Shown in pieces: positions 57,667 through 64,000 of a stretch of DNA of 64,000 nucleotides. The notes under the pieces are model-generated. The model had not been told where the DNA came from, did no database searches, and saw only the letters and a list, made by a program, of their open reading frames with translations. The stretch lies in the NCBI RefSeq assembly GCF_000025005.1, contig NC_013526.1, forward strand, positions 372,001 to 436,000, in the 5' to 3' direction. Origin of the DNA: Thermobaculum terrenum ATCC BAA-798. GTDB lineage: Bacteria > Chloroflexota > Chloroflexia > Thermobaculales > Thermobaculaceae. Position 1 is the stretch's first letter, and every line of letters begins with the position of its first letter. The translations under genes were made by a program, and so were the position numbers.

Positions 57667-59943
57667 TTGCTCGACGCCTGGGGGAGGTTCGTCTATCGGC
57701 ATAGATGGTGGGTGCTGTTGCTGTCCGTGCTCTGCCTGGTCCTCACGGCCTACCTGAGGCAGTACGGGGGGAAGCTGGGCTCGATCGAGTTCGCCTCGCA
57801 GACCGAGGCGGGCCGCACCAGCAGGCTGATCAACGAGCAGCTGCCCAGCTCGGCTCCCAGCTACTACGTGATCTTCACCAGCGACGAGCTGCTGGCCACG
57901 GAGCCGCGTTTCGTGCAGGAGATGCAGCGGGCCCTCGAGCCGCTGAGGCGCAGCCCGGACGTGCTGGGCGTGCGCACCCCGTACGACGGCGGCAACGTCA
58001 ACCCCCAGTTCATCTCCAAGGACAAGCACAGCGCGTACGCCGTGGTGGAGCTGCGCAGGGCGAGCGATGAGCGCCTGCAGGACATCTACAGGGAGCTGCA
58101 CGACGAGGTGCGGTCCTCTGAGCTGCGCGTGATCCAGTCCGGCACGTTGCCCGCGCTGTACGAGTTCCAGCAGATCTCCAGCGAGGACCTGCGACGTGCC
58201 GAGGTGATATCTTTCCCAGCGTCCCTGATCATGCTGCTGCTGGTGTTCGGCTCGGTGGTGGCCGCGGCCATCCCGCTGGGCACCGGGCTGTTCGCGATCG
58301 TGGGGGCACTCACGGGCACGCTGCTCCTGGCGCGCTACATGAACCTGACGGTGTACTCCCAGAACATAGTGACGATGCTGGGGCTGGCGCTGGCGATCGA
58401 CTACTCGCTCTTCATAGTCAGCAGGTTCCGGGAGGAGATCAACGGCAGCCCCATCGATGTGGCGCTCGGCAGAACCCTCTCCACCGCCGGAAGGGCGGTG
58501 CTGTTCTCGGGCATCACCGTGGCCATAGGCATGCTGGGCATGACGTTCTTCCGGCTGGCAGACATCGGCTCGATCGGCGTCGCCGGCACGGTGGTGGTCG
58601 TGTTCTCGGTCTTCTACGCCTTCACGCTCCTGCCAGCGATCCTGGCCATCCTAGGGCGCAGGGTTAACAGCCTGAGGGTGCCGTTCGTGCACCCTGAGCG
58701 CCGGGGGCAGGGCAACGGCTACTGGCACAGGCTCTCGATGGCCATCATGCGCTATCCCTGGCAGGTGCTGGTGGTTGTGGGGGCCATCCTGCTCCTCCTG
58801 GGGGTGCCTTTCCTGCACATCAGGCTCGCGCTCTCGGACATCAACGCGCTGCCCAAGAACGCTGAGTCGCGCAGGGGCGTCGAGATGCTCCGCAACGAGT
58901 TCCCGGGAGGGGATCTCAACCCGATCTACGTGGTGCTGAAGTACGATCAGGGCTCGCCCCTCACCCCGGAGAGGATAGGGCAGCTGTACGATCTCACCCG
59001 CTGGCTCGAGCAGCAGCCCGACGTGGTGCGGGTCCAGAGCCTGACCAACCTCGACCCCCGCCTGGGGAAGCAGCAGTACCAGCAGCTGCTCTCGCAGCCC
59101 GTGTCGGCGCTGCCGGCTCCCCTGCGGCAGGCCGTCGAGGGCAGCGTTGGCAAGCAGATCGTGGTCGTGCAGGTGTACACCGATCTCGATCCCAACAGCG
59201 ACCAGGCTCGTGACCTGGTCCGTAAGATCCGCAGCTCTCACCCGCAGGTGGATGGGCAGGTGCTGGTCACCGGCCAGACCGCCTACGACATAGACTCCCT
59301 GCAGCTCATAGAGGAGGACGTGCCGAAGGCTCTGGCGTTCATCCTCGTGACCACGTACGTGGCGCTCTTCCTCCTGCTGGGGAGCGTCTTCCTGCCGATC
59401 AAGGCGTTCCTGATGAACGTGCTGTCGCTGAGCGCCTCCTATGGGGCGCTGGTGTGGATCTTCCAGGAAGGGCATCTCTCGGGCCTGCTCAACTTCCATC
59501 CGGGCCCGATCAACAGCGCGCTGCCCGTGATCCTGTTCTGTGCGCTGTTCGGCCTCTCGATGGACTACGAGGTCCTGCTGCTCAGCCGGATCAAGGAGGA
59601 GTACGAGCGCACGGGCGACAACACCCTCGCGGTGGCCACTGGGCTGGAGAAGACCGGCCGCATCATCACGGGTGCCGCCCTGATCATGATCACGGTGTTC
59701 GTGGCCTTCACCTTCGCCAACACCCTGGTCATCAAGTCCATAGGGCTGGGCATGGCGATCGCCGTGTTCGTCGACGCGGCGATAGTGCGGACGCTGCTCG
59801 TGCCAGCCACCATGCGCCTGCTGGGGCAGTGGAACTGGTGGGCTCCCGGACCGCTGGCTCGGTTCTACCGGAGGTTCGGGATCTCGGCCGAGGGAGAGGC
59901 AGAGGATAAAAAGACGTTTACACCTGTCAATACAAACTCCTGA
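57667..59943 (+). CDS. MMPL family RND transporter
   Basis: 758 residues from TTG 57667 (GGGGGAAAGTGAC upstream). It has 12 transmembrane helices in two sets: one early helix, then ISFPASLIMLLLVFGSVVAAAIPLGTGLFAIVGALTGTLLL and following, and a similar set after 530. The MMPL-defining LGLALAIDYSLFIVSRFREEI and LFGLSMDYEVLLLSRIKEEYERTG carry the Asp-Tyr pairs of the proton-relay. MMPL proteins export lipids or siderophores. The divergent GGR-like gene suggests an isoprenoid or lipid substrate, which is inference. Confidence 0.92.
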   Translation: MLDAWGRFVYRHRWWVLLLSVLCLVLTAYLRQYGGKLGSIEFASQTEAGRTSRLINEQLPSSAPSYYVIFTSDELLATEPRFVQEMQRALEPLRRSPDVLGVRTPYDGGNVNPQFISKDKHSAYAVVELRRASDERLQDIYRELHDEVRSSELRVIQSGTLPALYEFQQISSEDLRRAEVISFPASLIMLLLVFGSVVAAAIPLGTGLFAIVGALTGTLLLARYMNLTVYSQNIVTMLGLALAIDYSLFIVSRFREEINGSPIDVALGRTLSTAGRAVLFSGITVAIGMLGMTFFRLADIGSIGVAGTVVVVFSVFYAFTLLPAILAILGRRVNSLRVPFVHPERRGQGNGYWHRLSMAIMRYPWQVLVVVGAILLLLGVPFLHIRLALSDINALPKNAESRRGVEMLRNEFPGGDLNPIYVVLKYDQGSPLTPERIGQLYDLTRWLEQQPDVVRVQSLTNLDPRLGKQQYQQLLSQPVSALPAPLRQAVEGSVGKQIVVVQVYTDLDPNSDQARDLVRKIRSSHPQVDGQVLVTGQTAYDIDSLQLIEEDVPKALAFILVTTYVALFLLLGSVFLPIKAFLMNVLSLSASYGALVWIFQEGHLSGLLNFHPGPINSALPVILFCALFGLSMDYEVLLLSRIKEEYERTGDNTLAVATGLEKTGRIITGAALIMITVFVAFTFANTLVIKSIGLGMAIAVFVDAAIVRTLLVPATMRLLGQWNWWAPGPLARFYRRFGISAEGEAEDKKTFTPVNTNS

Positions 59944-59949
59944 TCTATA

Positions 59950-59958
59950 TGCTATACT
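59950..59958 (+). promoter_or_regulatory. Extended -10 promoter of the NodA-like acetyltransferase gene
   Basis: TGcTATACT lies seven bases after the MMPL stop and 28 bases upstream of the ATG at 59986. No -35 at 17 bases. Confidence 0.5.
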
Positions 59959-59985
59959 CTCCATGCAAACTTTGCGGAGGGGGAG

Positions 59986-60570
59986 ATGCACCAGGCCGAG
60001 AGATCCTGCACGCACGCCGGAGGGCACCTGCGCGTGCGCCTGTTGCGAGAGGAGGAGTTGAGCTCGCGGGACCACCACAGGATCAGCTCTCTGCTGGTGG
60101 AGGCCTTCCCGCACGCAGCCCAGCTGTTCTCGCGCCAGTCCTGGAGAGGTCCCAGGCCGGATCGCAGGCTGCTGCTGGAGGGCGGGGACGGCGAGCTCCT
60201 GGCCCATCTGGACTACGTCATCCGGCCGATCCAGGTGGCGGACGCCACGGTCGAGGTGGCCGGAGTGGGGGAGGTGGCCGTGCGCCAGGGAGCCCGCGGG
60301 CGTGGGCTGGGTAAGCGCCTCATGCAAGAGCTCAAGGCGGCGCTGCACCGCGAGCCGGTCGACTTCGGTCTACTGTACTGCCTGGAGTCGGTCGCCGGCT
60401 TCTACGAGCGCGTCGGCTGGACCAGGGTCCACCAACCCTCCCGCTTCATTTCCCCGGAGACCGGCCAGTGGATGGAGGCGAGCTATCCGACTTTCATCCT
60501 GCCGGTGAGAGCTCCCCTCGAGGCGTGGCCCGGGGAGGGCGTGATCGATCTCGGCGGGATGATATGGTAG
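59986..60570 (+). CDS. GNAT acetyltransferase, NodA-like
   Basis: 194 residues from ATG 59986 (GGAGGGGGAG upstream). HLRVRLLREEELSSRDHHRISSLLVEAFPH, QSWRGPRPDRRLLLEG and VEVAGVGEVAVRQGARGRGLGKRLMQELKAAL resemble NodA-type N-acyltransferases and their GNAT relatives; RGRGLGKRLM is the acyl-CoA phosphate loop. True NodA acylates chitooligosaccharides, but no nodulation genes are here, so a different substrate is expected. Confidence 0.75.
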   Translation: MHQAERSCTHAGGHLRVRLLREEELSSRDHHRISSLLVEAFPHAAQLFSRQSWRGPRPDRRLLLEGGDGELLAHLDYVIRPIQVADATVEVAGVGEVAVRQGARGRGLGKRLMQELKAALHREPVDFGLLYCLESVAGFYERVGWTRVHQPSRFISPETGQWMEASYPTFILPVRAPLEAWPGEGVIDLGGMIW

Positions 60571-60648
60571 CGTGGCATGCTATCTGCTCTCTATAAGTCC
60601 GACCCGGGTCAGCGGTACACAGGGCTTTTGGACCAAGGGGAGAGAAAG

Positions 60649-61188
60649 ATGGCTATCACGGACGCGAAGACGAAGCTGATCTACGAACTATCGGATATCT
60701 ACGATGCGGAGAGGCAGTTCCTCCAGGGCATGCGGCAGGCGCTCGCCCAGGCCGACAGCCAGGAGCTGCGCGCGGGCATCCAGGAGCACATGTCGCAGAC
60801 GGGGCAGCAGATAGGCAACTTGGAGCAGGTCTTCTCCTTGATGGGGGAGACCCCGCTGCAGATCTCCTGCGACTCCGCTCGGGGCCTGGTGGCGGAAGCC
60901 CAGAAGGGGATGGAGGAGACCCAAGACAACACGCTGCGGGACGGCATGATCGCCGGTGGGCTATGCAAGGTGGAGCACTACGAGATAGCCTCTTACAGGG
61001 CGCTCATCGTGGGCCTGGAGCAGATGGGCCTCGAGGACGCGGCACAGCTACTAAGGCAGAACCTCCAGCAGGAGGAGGAGACCGCTGGGAAGCTCGAGGA
61101 TCTCATCCAGGGCATGGCCCGACAGCTGTCCGGGGACGTGCAGGGCCCTATGGCCCACGGCACGGATACCCCTCCGCCCACGATCTAA
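60649..61188 (+). CDS. Ferritin-like DUF892 (YciE/YciF) protein
   Basis: 179 residues from ATG 60649 (GGGGAGAGAAAG upstream). AKTKLIYELSDIYDAERQFLQGMRQAL, the repeat in EHMSQTGQQIGNLEQVFSLMGETP, MIAGGLCKVEHYEIASYRALIVGLEQMGLEDAAQLLRQNLQQEEET, with its Glu/His metal ligands, define the DUF892 four-helix bundle. Members are stress-linked di-iron proteins of uncertain function. It stands alone between the acetyltransferase and a terminator. Confidence 0.88.
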   Translation: MAITDAKTKLIYELSDIYDAERQFLQGMRQALAQADSQELRAGIQEHMSQTGQQIGNLEQVFSLMGETPLQISCDSARGLVAEAQKGMEETQDNTLRDGMIAGGLCKVEHYEIASYRALIVGLEQMGLEDAAQLLRQNLQQEEETAGKLEDLIQGMARQLSGDVQGPMAHGTDTPPPTI

Positions 61189-61203
61189 CAACGAACACCT
61201 TCC

Positions 61204-61229
61204 GGGTGTGCGGCTTGCGCCGCACACCC
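61204..61229. terminator. Bidirectional hairpin between the DUF892 and DUF190 genes
   Basis: GGGTGTGCGGC-TTGC-GCCGCACACCC, perfect 11-bp stem, between convergent genes. No T-run. Confidence 0.6.
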
Positions 61230-61307
61230 ATTGCCTCCCCGCGACCATGAGGCCTCCGGCATATTTCTCGTGGGGCCGACCTCCCCCTTGCAGATCGGTC
61301 GTTAGGG

Positions 61308-61655
61308 CTAGCCCTCTGGGTGCTGTGGCCCGCCGTACTGGTACACCTCCACGTCCTCCACGGTGATGAGGCCGTTGACCCCCAGCTCTCTCAGCTTGGG
61401 CAGCAGGGCATCGATCTTCTTGGGCGAGTCCACGACGTCGATCACCAGGGGCAGATCCTCGGACAGGCGCAGGATGGTCGCCGTGTGCAGGCGGCTCGTG
61501 CGCCCGAAGCCCTCTATGCCTCGGAAGACCGTGGCGCCGGCGTAGCCGTCCCGGCGGAGCATCTCCACTATCGCCAGGTGCATGGGGCGGTTGCCGTGCC
61601 TGTCGGCCTCGCCGATGTAGATCCTCACGCGCTTTGCCTTTCCCGATAAGTGCAT
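61308..61655 (-). CDS. DUF190 domain protein
   Basis: 115 residues. KRVRIYIGEADRHGNRPMHLAIVEMLRRDGYAGATVFRGIEGFG is the DUF190 (PII-like) core, followed by PLVIDVVDSPKKIDALLPKLRELGVNGLITVEDVEVYQYG. These small proteins are structurally related to PII and are often near fluoride exporter genes (crcB), which are not seen here. ATG 61655 follows GGAGGCGGAAC. Confidence 0.88.
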   Translation of the reverse strand: MHLSGKAKRVRIYIGEADRHGNRPMHLAIVEMLRRDGYAGATVFRGIEGFGRTSRLHTATILRLSEDLPLVIDVVDSPKKIDALLPKLRELGVNGLITVEDVEVYQYGGPQHPEG

Positions 61656-61725
61656 GTTCCGCCTCCAACTCTTAGATGTATCAGAGGATAGTGCTTTTTC
61701 GCCCGGAGGACAATAGCTCTCGGTA

Positions 61726-61754
61726 TTGAGATCGTGTACAGGTTAGGGTACAAT
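61726..61754 (+). promoter_or_regulatory. Promoter of the GntR gene
   Basis: TTGAGA and TACAAT spaced 17 bases. Transcription should start near 61760-61762, only about five bases before the ATG at 61766. Confidence 0.65.
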
Positions 61755-61765
61755 CTGCTCAAAAG

Positions 61766-62494
61766 ATGTCTAGACAGGAAAGCGTCTACAAGCGTATATC
61801 TGCGCTGCTGGAGGAGGAGATAACCTCCGGCAAGCTCAAGCCCGGGCACAGGCTGCCTGGGGAGCACGAGCTAGCTCGCCGCTTCGGCGTCAGCCGCACG
61901 ACCATCAGGCAGGCCCTGGCCGACCTAGCGCGCAAGCAGCTGATCACCACTAGGGTGGGATCGGGCAGCTACATCACCTTCGATAACCAGCCCCTGGAGT
62001 GGTCTGCGGGGTGGAGCAGGGCGTTGACCAGCAGCGGCGTGGCGGTGGAGTCGCGGATCGTGCACTTCGGGCCCGTGGAGGACCGGCAGCTGGGAGCCAA
62101 GCTCGGCACCGGCCCGCACTTCATCGCGCTCGACAGGCTGCGCATCGTGTCCGGCGGTGAGCCCATATCGCTGGAGCGCAGCCGCGTACCCCTGACCGAC
62201 AGCACGGCCGCCCTGCTGGACGTGGACTTCCGCCAGGAGTCTCTGATGGACGTGCTGACGCTGCGGCTCGGCATGATCCCGACCAGCAGCGAGGAGTGGA
62301 TAGAGGTGGCGAGGCTGCGGGAGGATGAGGCGGAGCTGCTCCGGAGAGCTGTGGGGGAGCCGTTCCTCCTCAGTCGTCGGGCGCTGCGGGACCAACACGG
62401 CTCGCTGATGGAGTACGTGGCCAGCCTGCTCGACCCAGGCCACTTCCGCCTGCACATCACGTTTGAGAGGGAAGGTTGGGAGCGACGGGGATGA
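61766..62494 (+). CDS. GntR family transcriptional regulator with UTRA domain
   Basis: 242 residues. The winged-helix domain (1-70) is VYKRISALLEEEITSGKLKPGHRLPGEHELARRFGVSRTTIRQALADLARKQLITTRVGSGSYI. UTRA follows: GPHFIALDRLRIVSGGEPISLERSRVPL and LEWSAGWSRALTSSGV. HutC/FarR-type GntR proteins sense sugars, sugar phosphates or amino acid derivatives. No Shine-Dalgarno precedes the ATG and the promoter lies only a few bases upstream, so the mRNA is probably leaderless. It is the first gene of an operon with the next two. Confidence 0.9.
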   Translation: MSRQESVYKRISALLEEEITSGKLKPGHRLPGEHELARRFGVSRTTIRQALADLARKQLITTRVGSGSYITFDNQPLEWSAGWSRALTSSGVAVESRIVHFGPVEDRQLGAKLGTGPHFIALDRLRIVSGGEPISLERSRVPLTDSTAALLDVDFRQESLMDVLTLRLGMIPTSSEEWIEVARLREDEAELLRRAVGEPFLLSRRALRDQHGSLMEYVASLLDPGHFRLHITFEREGWERRG

Positions 62495-63492
62495 GCCGGC
62501 TGCGAGCCGCGGGAGCCCTGTACGGGCTGGCTATAGGGGATGCCCTGGGCATGCCCACCCAGATGCTGCCGCGAGAGCAGGTGCGGTCCCTGCTGGGGGA
62601 TGTCCGCTGGTTCGAGGCAGGGCCCTCGGCAAATCCCATAAGCGCCGGGCAGCCCGCGGGCAAGGTGACGGACGATACGGAGCAGGCCCTTATCGTCGCG
62701 CGCTTGCTGGTGCAGGGCGACGGCAGGCTGGACGTCTCGCTGTTCGTCCAGGAGCTCCTGGCTTGGACGCGCGAGGCGGAGGCGGACGGCAGCGAGCAGC
62801 TCGGGCCTTCCTCCCGGCGCGCGCTGGAGGCCGTGGCTCGAGGGGTGGCTCCCAGCCAGGCGGGCAGCCGAGGCGACACCAACGGCGCGGCCATGCGCAT
62901 AGCGCCGGTGGGCATATGCGTGCCTCCCGAGCCGTTGTCCCGGCTCGTCGACCGCGTGGAGCAAGTGTGCCTGCCCACGCACCACACCGGGCTGGCCATC
63001 GCCGGCGCTGCTGCCGTGGCGGCGGTGGTTAGCGTGGGGGTGGAGGGTGGTAGCTTTGAGGAGGGGCTCCAGCTGGCCCTGCGCGCCGCCCAGCTCGGTC
63101 AGCAGCGGGGCCATTACGTTGCCGGCCCCAGCGTGGCCGAGAGGATCTCGTGGGCCGTCTCCCTGGTGAAGCCTTTGGACGAGTCGAGCGCTCAGGAGAG
63201 GATCTACGACCTGGTCGGCACCGGCGTGCTGACGCAGGAGTCGGTGCCGGCGGCCTTTGCGCTCGCATCCCTGTACGCGGATGACCCTTGGGAGGGCTGC
63301 CTAGCCGCGGCGTCCCTGGGGGGCGACAGCGATACAATAGGGGCTATCACGGGGGCCATGTTGGGAGCCTGCTGTGGGGAGAGCGCCTTCCCATCGAAGG
63401 CTCTGGCGCTTGTGCGTGAGGTGAACTCTCTGTATGTGGACGAATTGGTCGCGGCCCTGTTGTCGCTGCGTCAGAGTATAGTGGGGAGGTAA
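62491..63492 (+). CDS. ADP-ribosylglycohydrolase family protein
   Basis: 333 residues from ATG 62491, overlapping the GntR stop (ATGA). Di-metal motifs are present: AGALYGLAIGDALGMPTQ, VTDDTEQAL, RGDTNGAAMRIAPVG and GGDSDTIGAITGAMLGACCG. The family hydrolyses ADP-ribose linkages or N-glycosidic bonds of nucleosides and related compounds. The operon partners, a regulator and a nucleobase-type permease, suggest nucleoside or nucleobase-conjugate use rather than protein de-ADP-ribosylation; this is inference. Confidence 0.9.
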   Translation: MSRLRAAGALYGLAIGDALGMPTQMLPREQVRSLLGDVRWFEAGPSANPISAGQPAGKVTDDTEQALIVARLLVQGDGRLDVSLFVQELLAWTREAEADGSEQLGPSSRRALEAVARGVAPSQAGSRGDTNGAAMRIAPVGICVPPEPLSRLVDRVEQVCLPTHHTGLAIAGAAAVAAVVSVGVEGGSFEEGLQLALRAAQLGQQRGHYVAGPSVAERISWAVSLVKPLDESSAQERIYDLVGTGVLTQESVPAAFALASLYADDPWEGCLAAASLGGDSDTIGAITGAMLGACCGESAFPSKALALVREVNSLYVDELVAALLSLRQSIVGR

Positions 63493-63496
63493 CATC

Positions 63497-64000
63497 GTGA
63501 GTGCTAAGACTCATCATCCTGAGGTGGACAGGCCATGGGCTATCGAGCTGCGCGGTATAGAGCCCATACCGGACAGCGAGAGGCACGGTAAACCATCGGA
63601 GCTGTTCTGGATATGGTTTCCCGCTAACATAGGCGTGCTCGGGATAGTGTACGGCGGGATACTGACGGCCGCGGGGCTCAACCTGTGGCAGAGTGCTGTC
63701 GTCGCCCTGGTGGGCTCGGCCCTATCCTTCCTGCTGGTGGGTATCCTCAGCGTGGCTGGCAAGTGGGGTGGCGCTCCTATGCTGACCCTATCGCGCGCGC
63801 CCTTTGGGGTGCGGGGTAACTTGGGGCCCGCGTTCATCAGCTGGCTGAGCCTGGTGGGCTGGGAGACGGTCAGCGTCATCACCGCGGCGTACGCCCTGCT
63901 GGGGTTGTTGGGGCTGCTGGGGCTGCCCGCCAACTCGCTGTGGACGGTGGTGAGCCTGCTGGTCATCGCCCTGCTGGTAGTAATGTTCGGCCTGCTGGGG
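63497..64000 (+). CDS. NCS1 family nucleobase/cation symporter (truncated by window edge)
   Basis: The first 168 residues from GTG 63497 (GGGGAGG upstream). The cytosine/purine/allantoin permease family is recognised from IELRGIEPIPDSERHGKPSELFWIWFPANIGVLGIVYGGIL, then LTLSRAPFGVRGNLGPAFISWLSLVGWETVS. At least five transmembrane helices are already visible. It is four bases after the ADP-ribosylglycohydrolase stop, so the three genes form one unit. The C-terminal half is beyond the window. Confidence 0.88.
   Translation, partial: MSAKTHHPEVDRPWAIELRGIEPIPDSERHGKPSELFWIWFPANIGVLGIVYGGILTAAGLNLWQSAVVALVGSALSFLLVGILSVAGKWGGAPMLTLSRAPFGVRGNLGPAFISWLSLVGWETVSVITAAYALLGLLGLLGLPANSLWTVVSLLVIALLVVMFGLLG

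Noticed and set aside
1-64000. CRISPR arrays, insertion sequences, prophage and tRNA genes
   Set aside because: No regularly spaced repeats, transposase or integrase motifs, or cloverleaf with a GGTTCGA-type T-loop was seen on reading by eye; a tRNAscan run would be needed to rule out tRNAs fully.

Overview
The window is a gene-dense, high-GC bacterial chromosome segment with about 65 protein-coding genes and no phage, transposase or CRISPR. Arg is often AGG, Ile is often ATA, and TTG and GTG starts are common. Near-perfect hairpins sit at many gene ends. The gene set (Ssu sulfonate uptake, CO-dehydrogenase-like molybdoenzyme, RhaB/RhaI/RhaEW with lactate-utilisation genes, flavin/F420-type luciferase-like oxidoreductases, MoxR-DUF58, a large modular amylase) points to an aerobic heterotroph. 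A thermophilic Chloroflexota/Thermomicrobia-like organism fits best, but this is inference and no taxonomic marker was compared.

Layout. 1-4636: an Rrf2-type regulator (cut by the window edge) diverges from a complete ssuEADCB sulfonate operon, with a perfect palindrome in the intergenic region. 4695-7472 (minus): aldose-epimerase-like protein, glutaredoxin-like protein, peroxiredoxin, and an unusual repeat-built tail-anchored protein. 7525-13044: molybdenum hydroxylase genes (medium, large and small subunits plus CoxG) with divergent XdhC. 13036-16734: MATE exporter, plastocyanin/multicopper-oxidase fusion with an intricate leader, HNH protein. 16815-25709: luciferase-like oxidoreductase, acetyltransferase, small proteins, JAMM protease, Gfo/Idh oxidoreductase, HEAT protein, PIG-L deacetylase and a DrrAB-type ABC exporter.

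26005-33697 is a rhamnose operon. Kinase, isomerase and the bifunctional aldolase/lactaldehyde dehydrogenase take L-rhamnose to DHAP and L-lactate. LutC and a LutB-LutA fusion would then oxidise the lactate to pyruvate. 33812-36584: a trio of tiny proteins, a URO-D family protein and a stand-alone rpsD. 36585-38479: a probable orphan cobalamin riboswitch facing a frameshifted beta-propeller pseudogene. 38774-52233: a sugar/sugar-acid catabolic neighbourhood (nitrilase, two Gfo/Idh-type and isomerase genes, mannonate-dehydratase-like enolase, two Zn-alcohol dehydrogenases, SDR, HUMPS-family decarboxylase, luciferase-like oxidoreductase, KDG-kinase-like kinase) interrupted by MoxR-DUF58. 52380-64000: a secreted 1307-residue amylase, a geranylgeranyl-reductase-like flavoprotein and MMPL transporter diverging around a palindromic operator, stress-type small proteins, and a GntR / ADP-ribosylglycohydrolase / NCS1-permease operon running off the right edge.

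Several annotated starts differ from the longest open frame because a Shine-Dalgarno sequence or promoter decides them. Terminators, promoters and the riboswitch were read by eye, not folded or searched.
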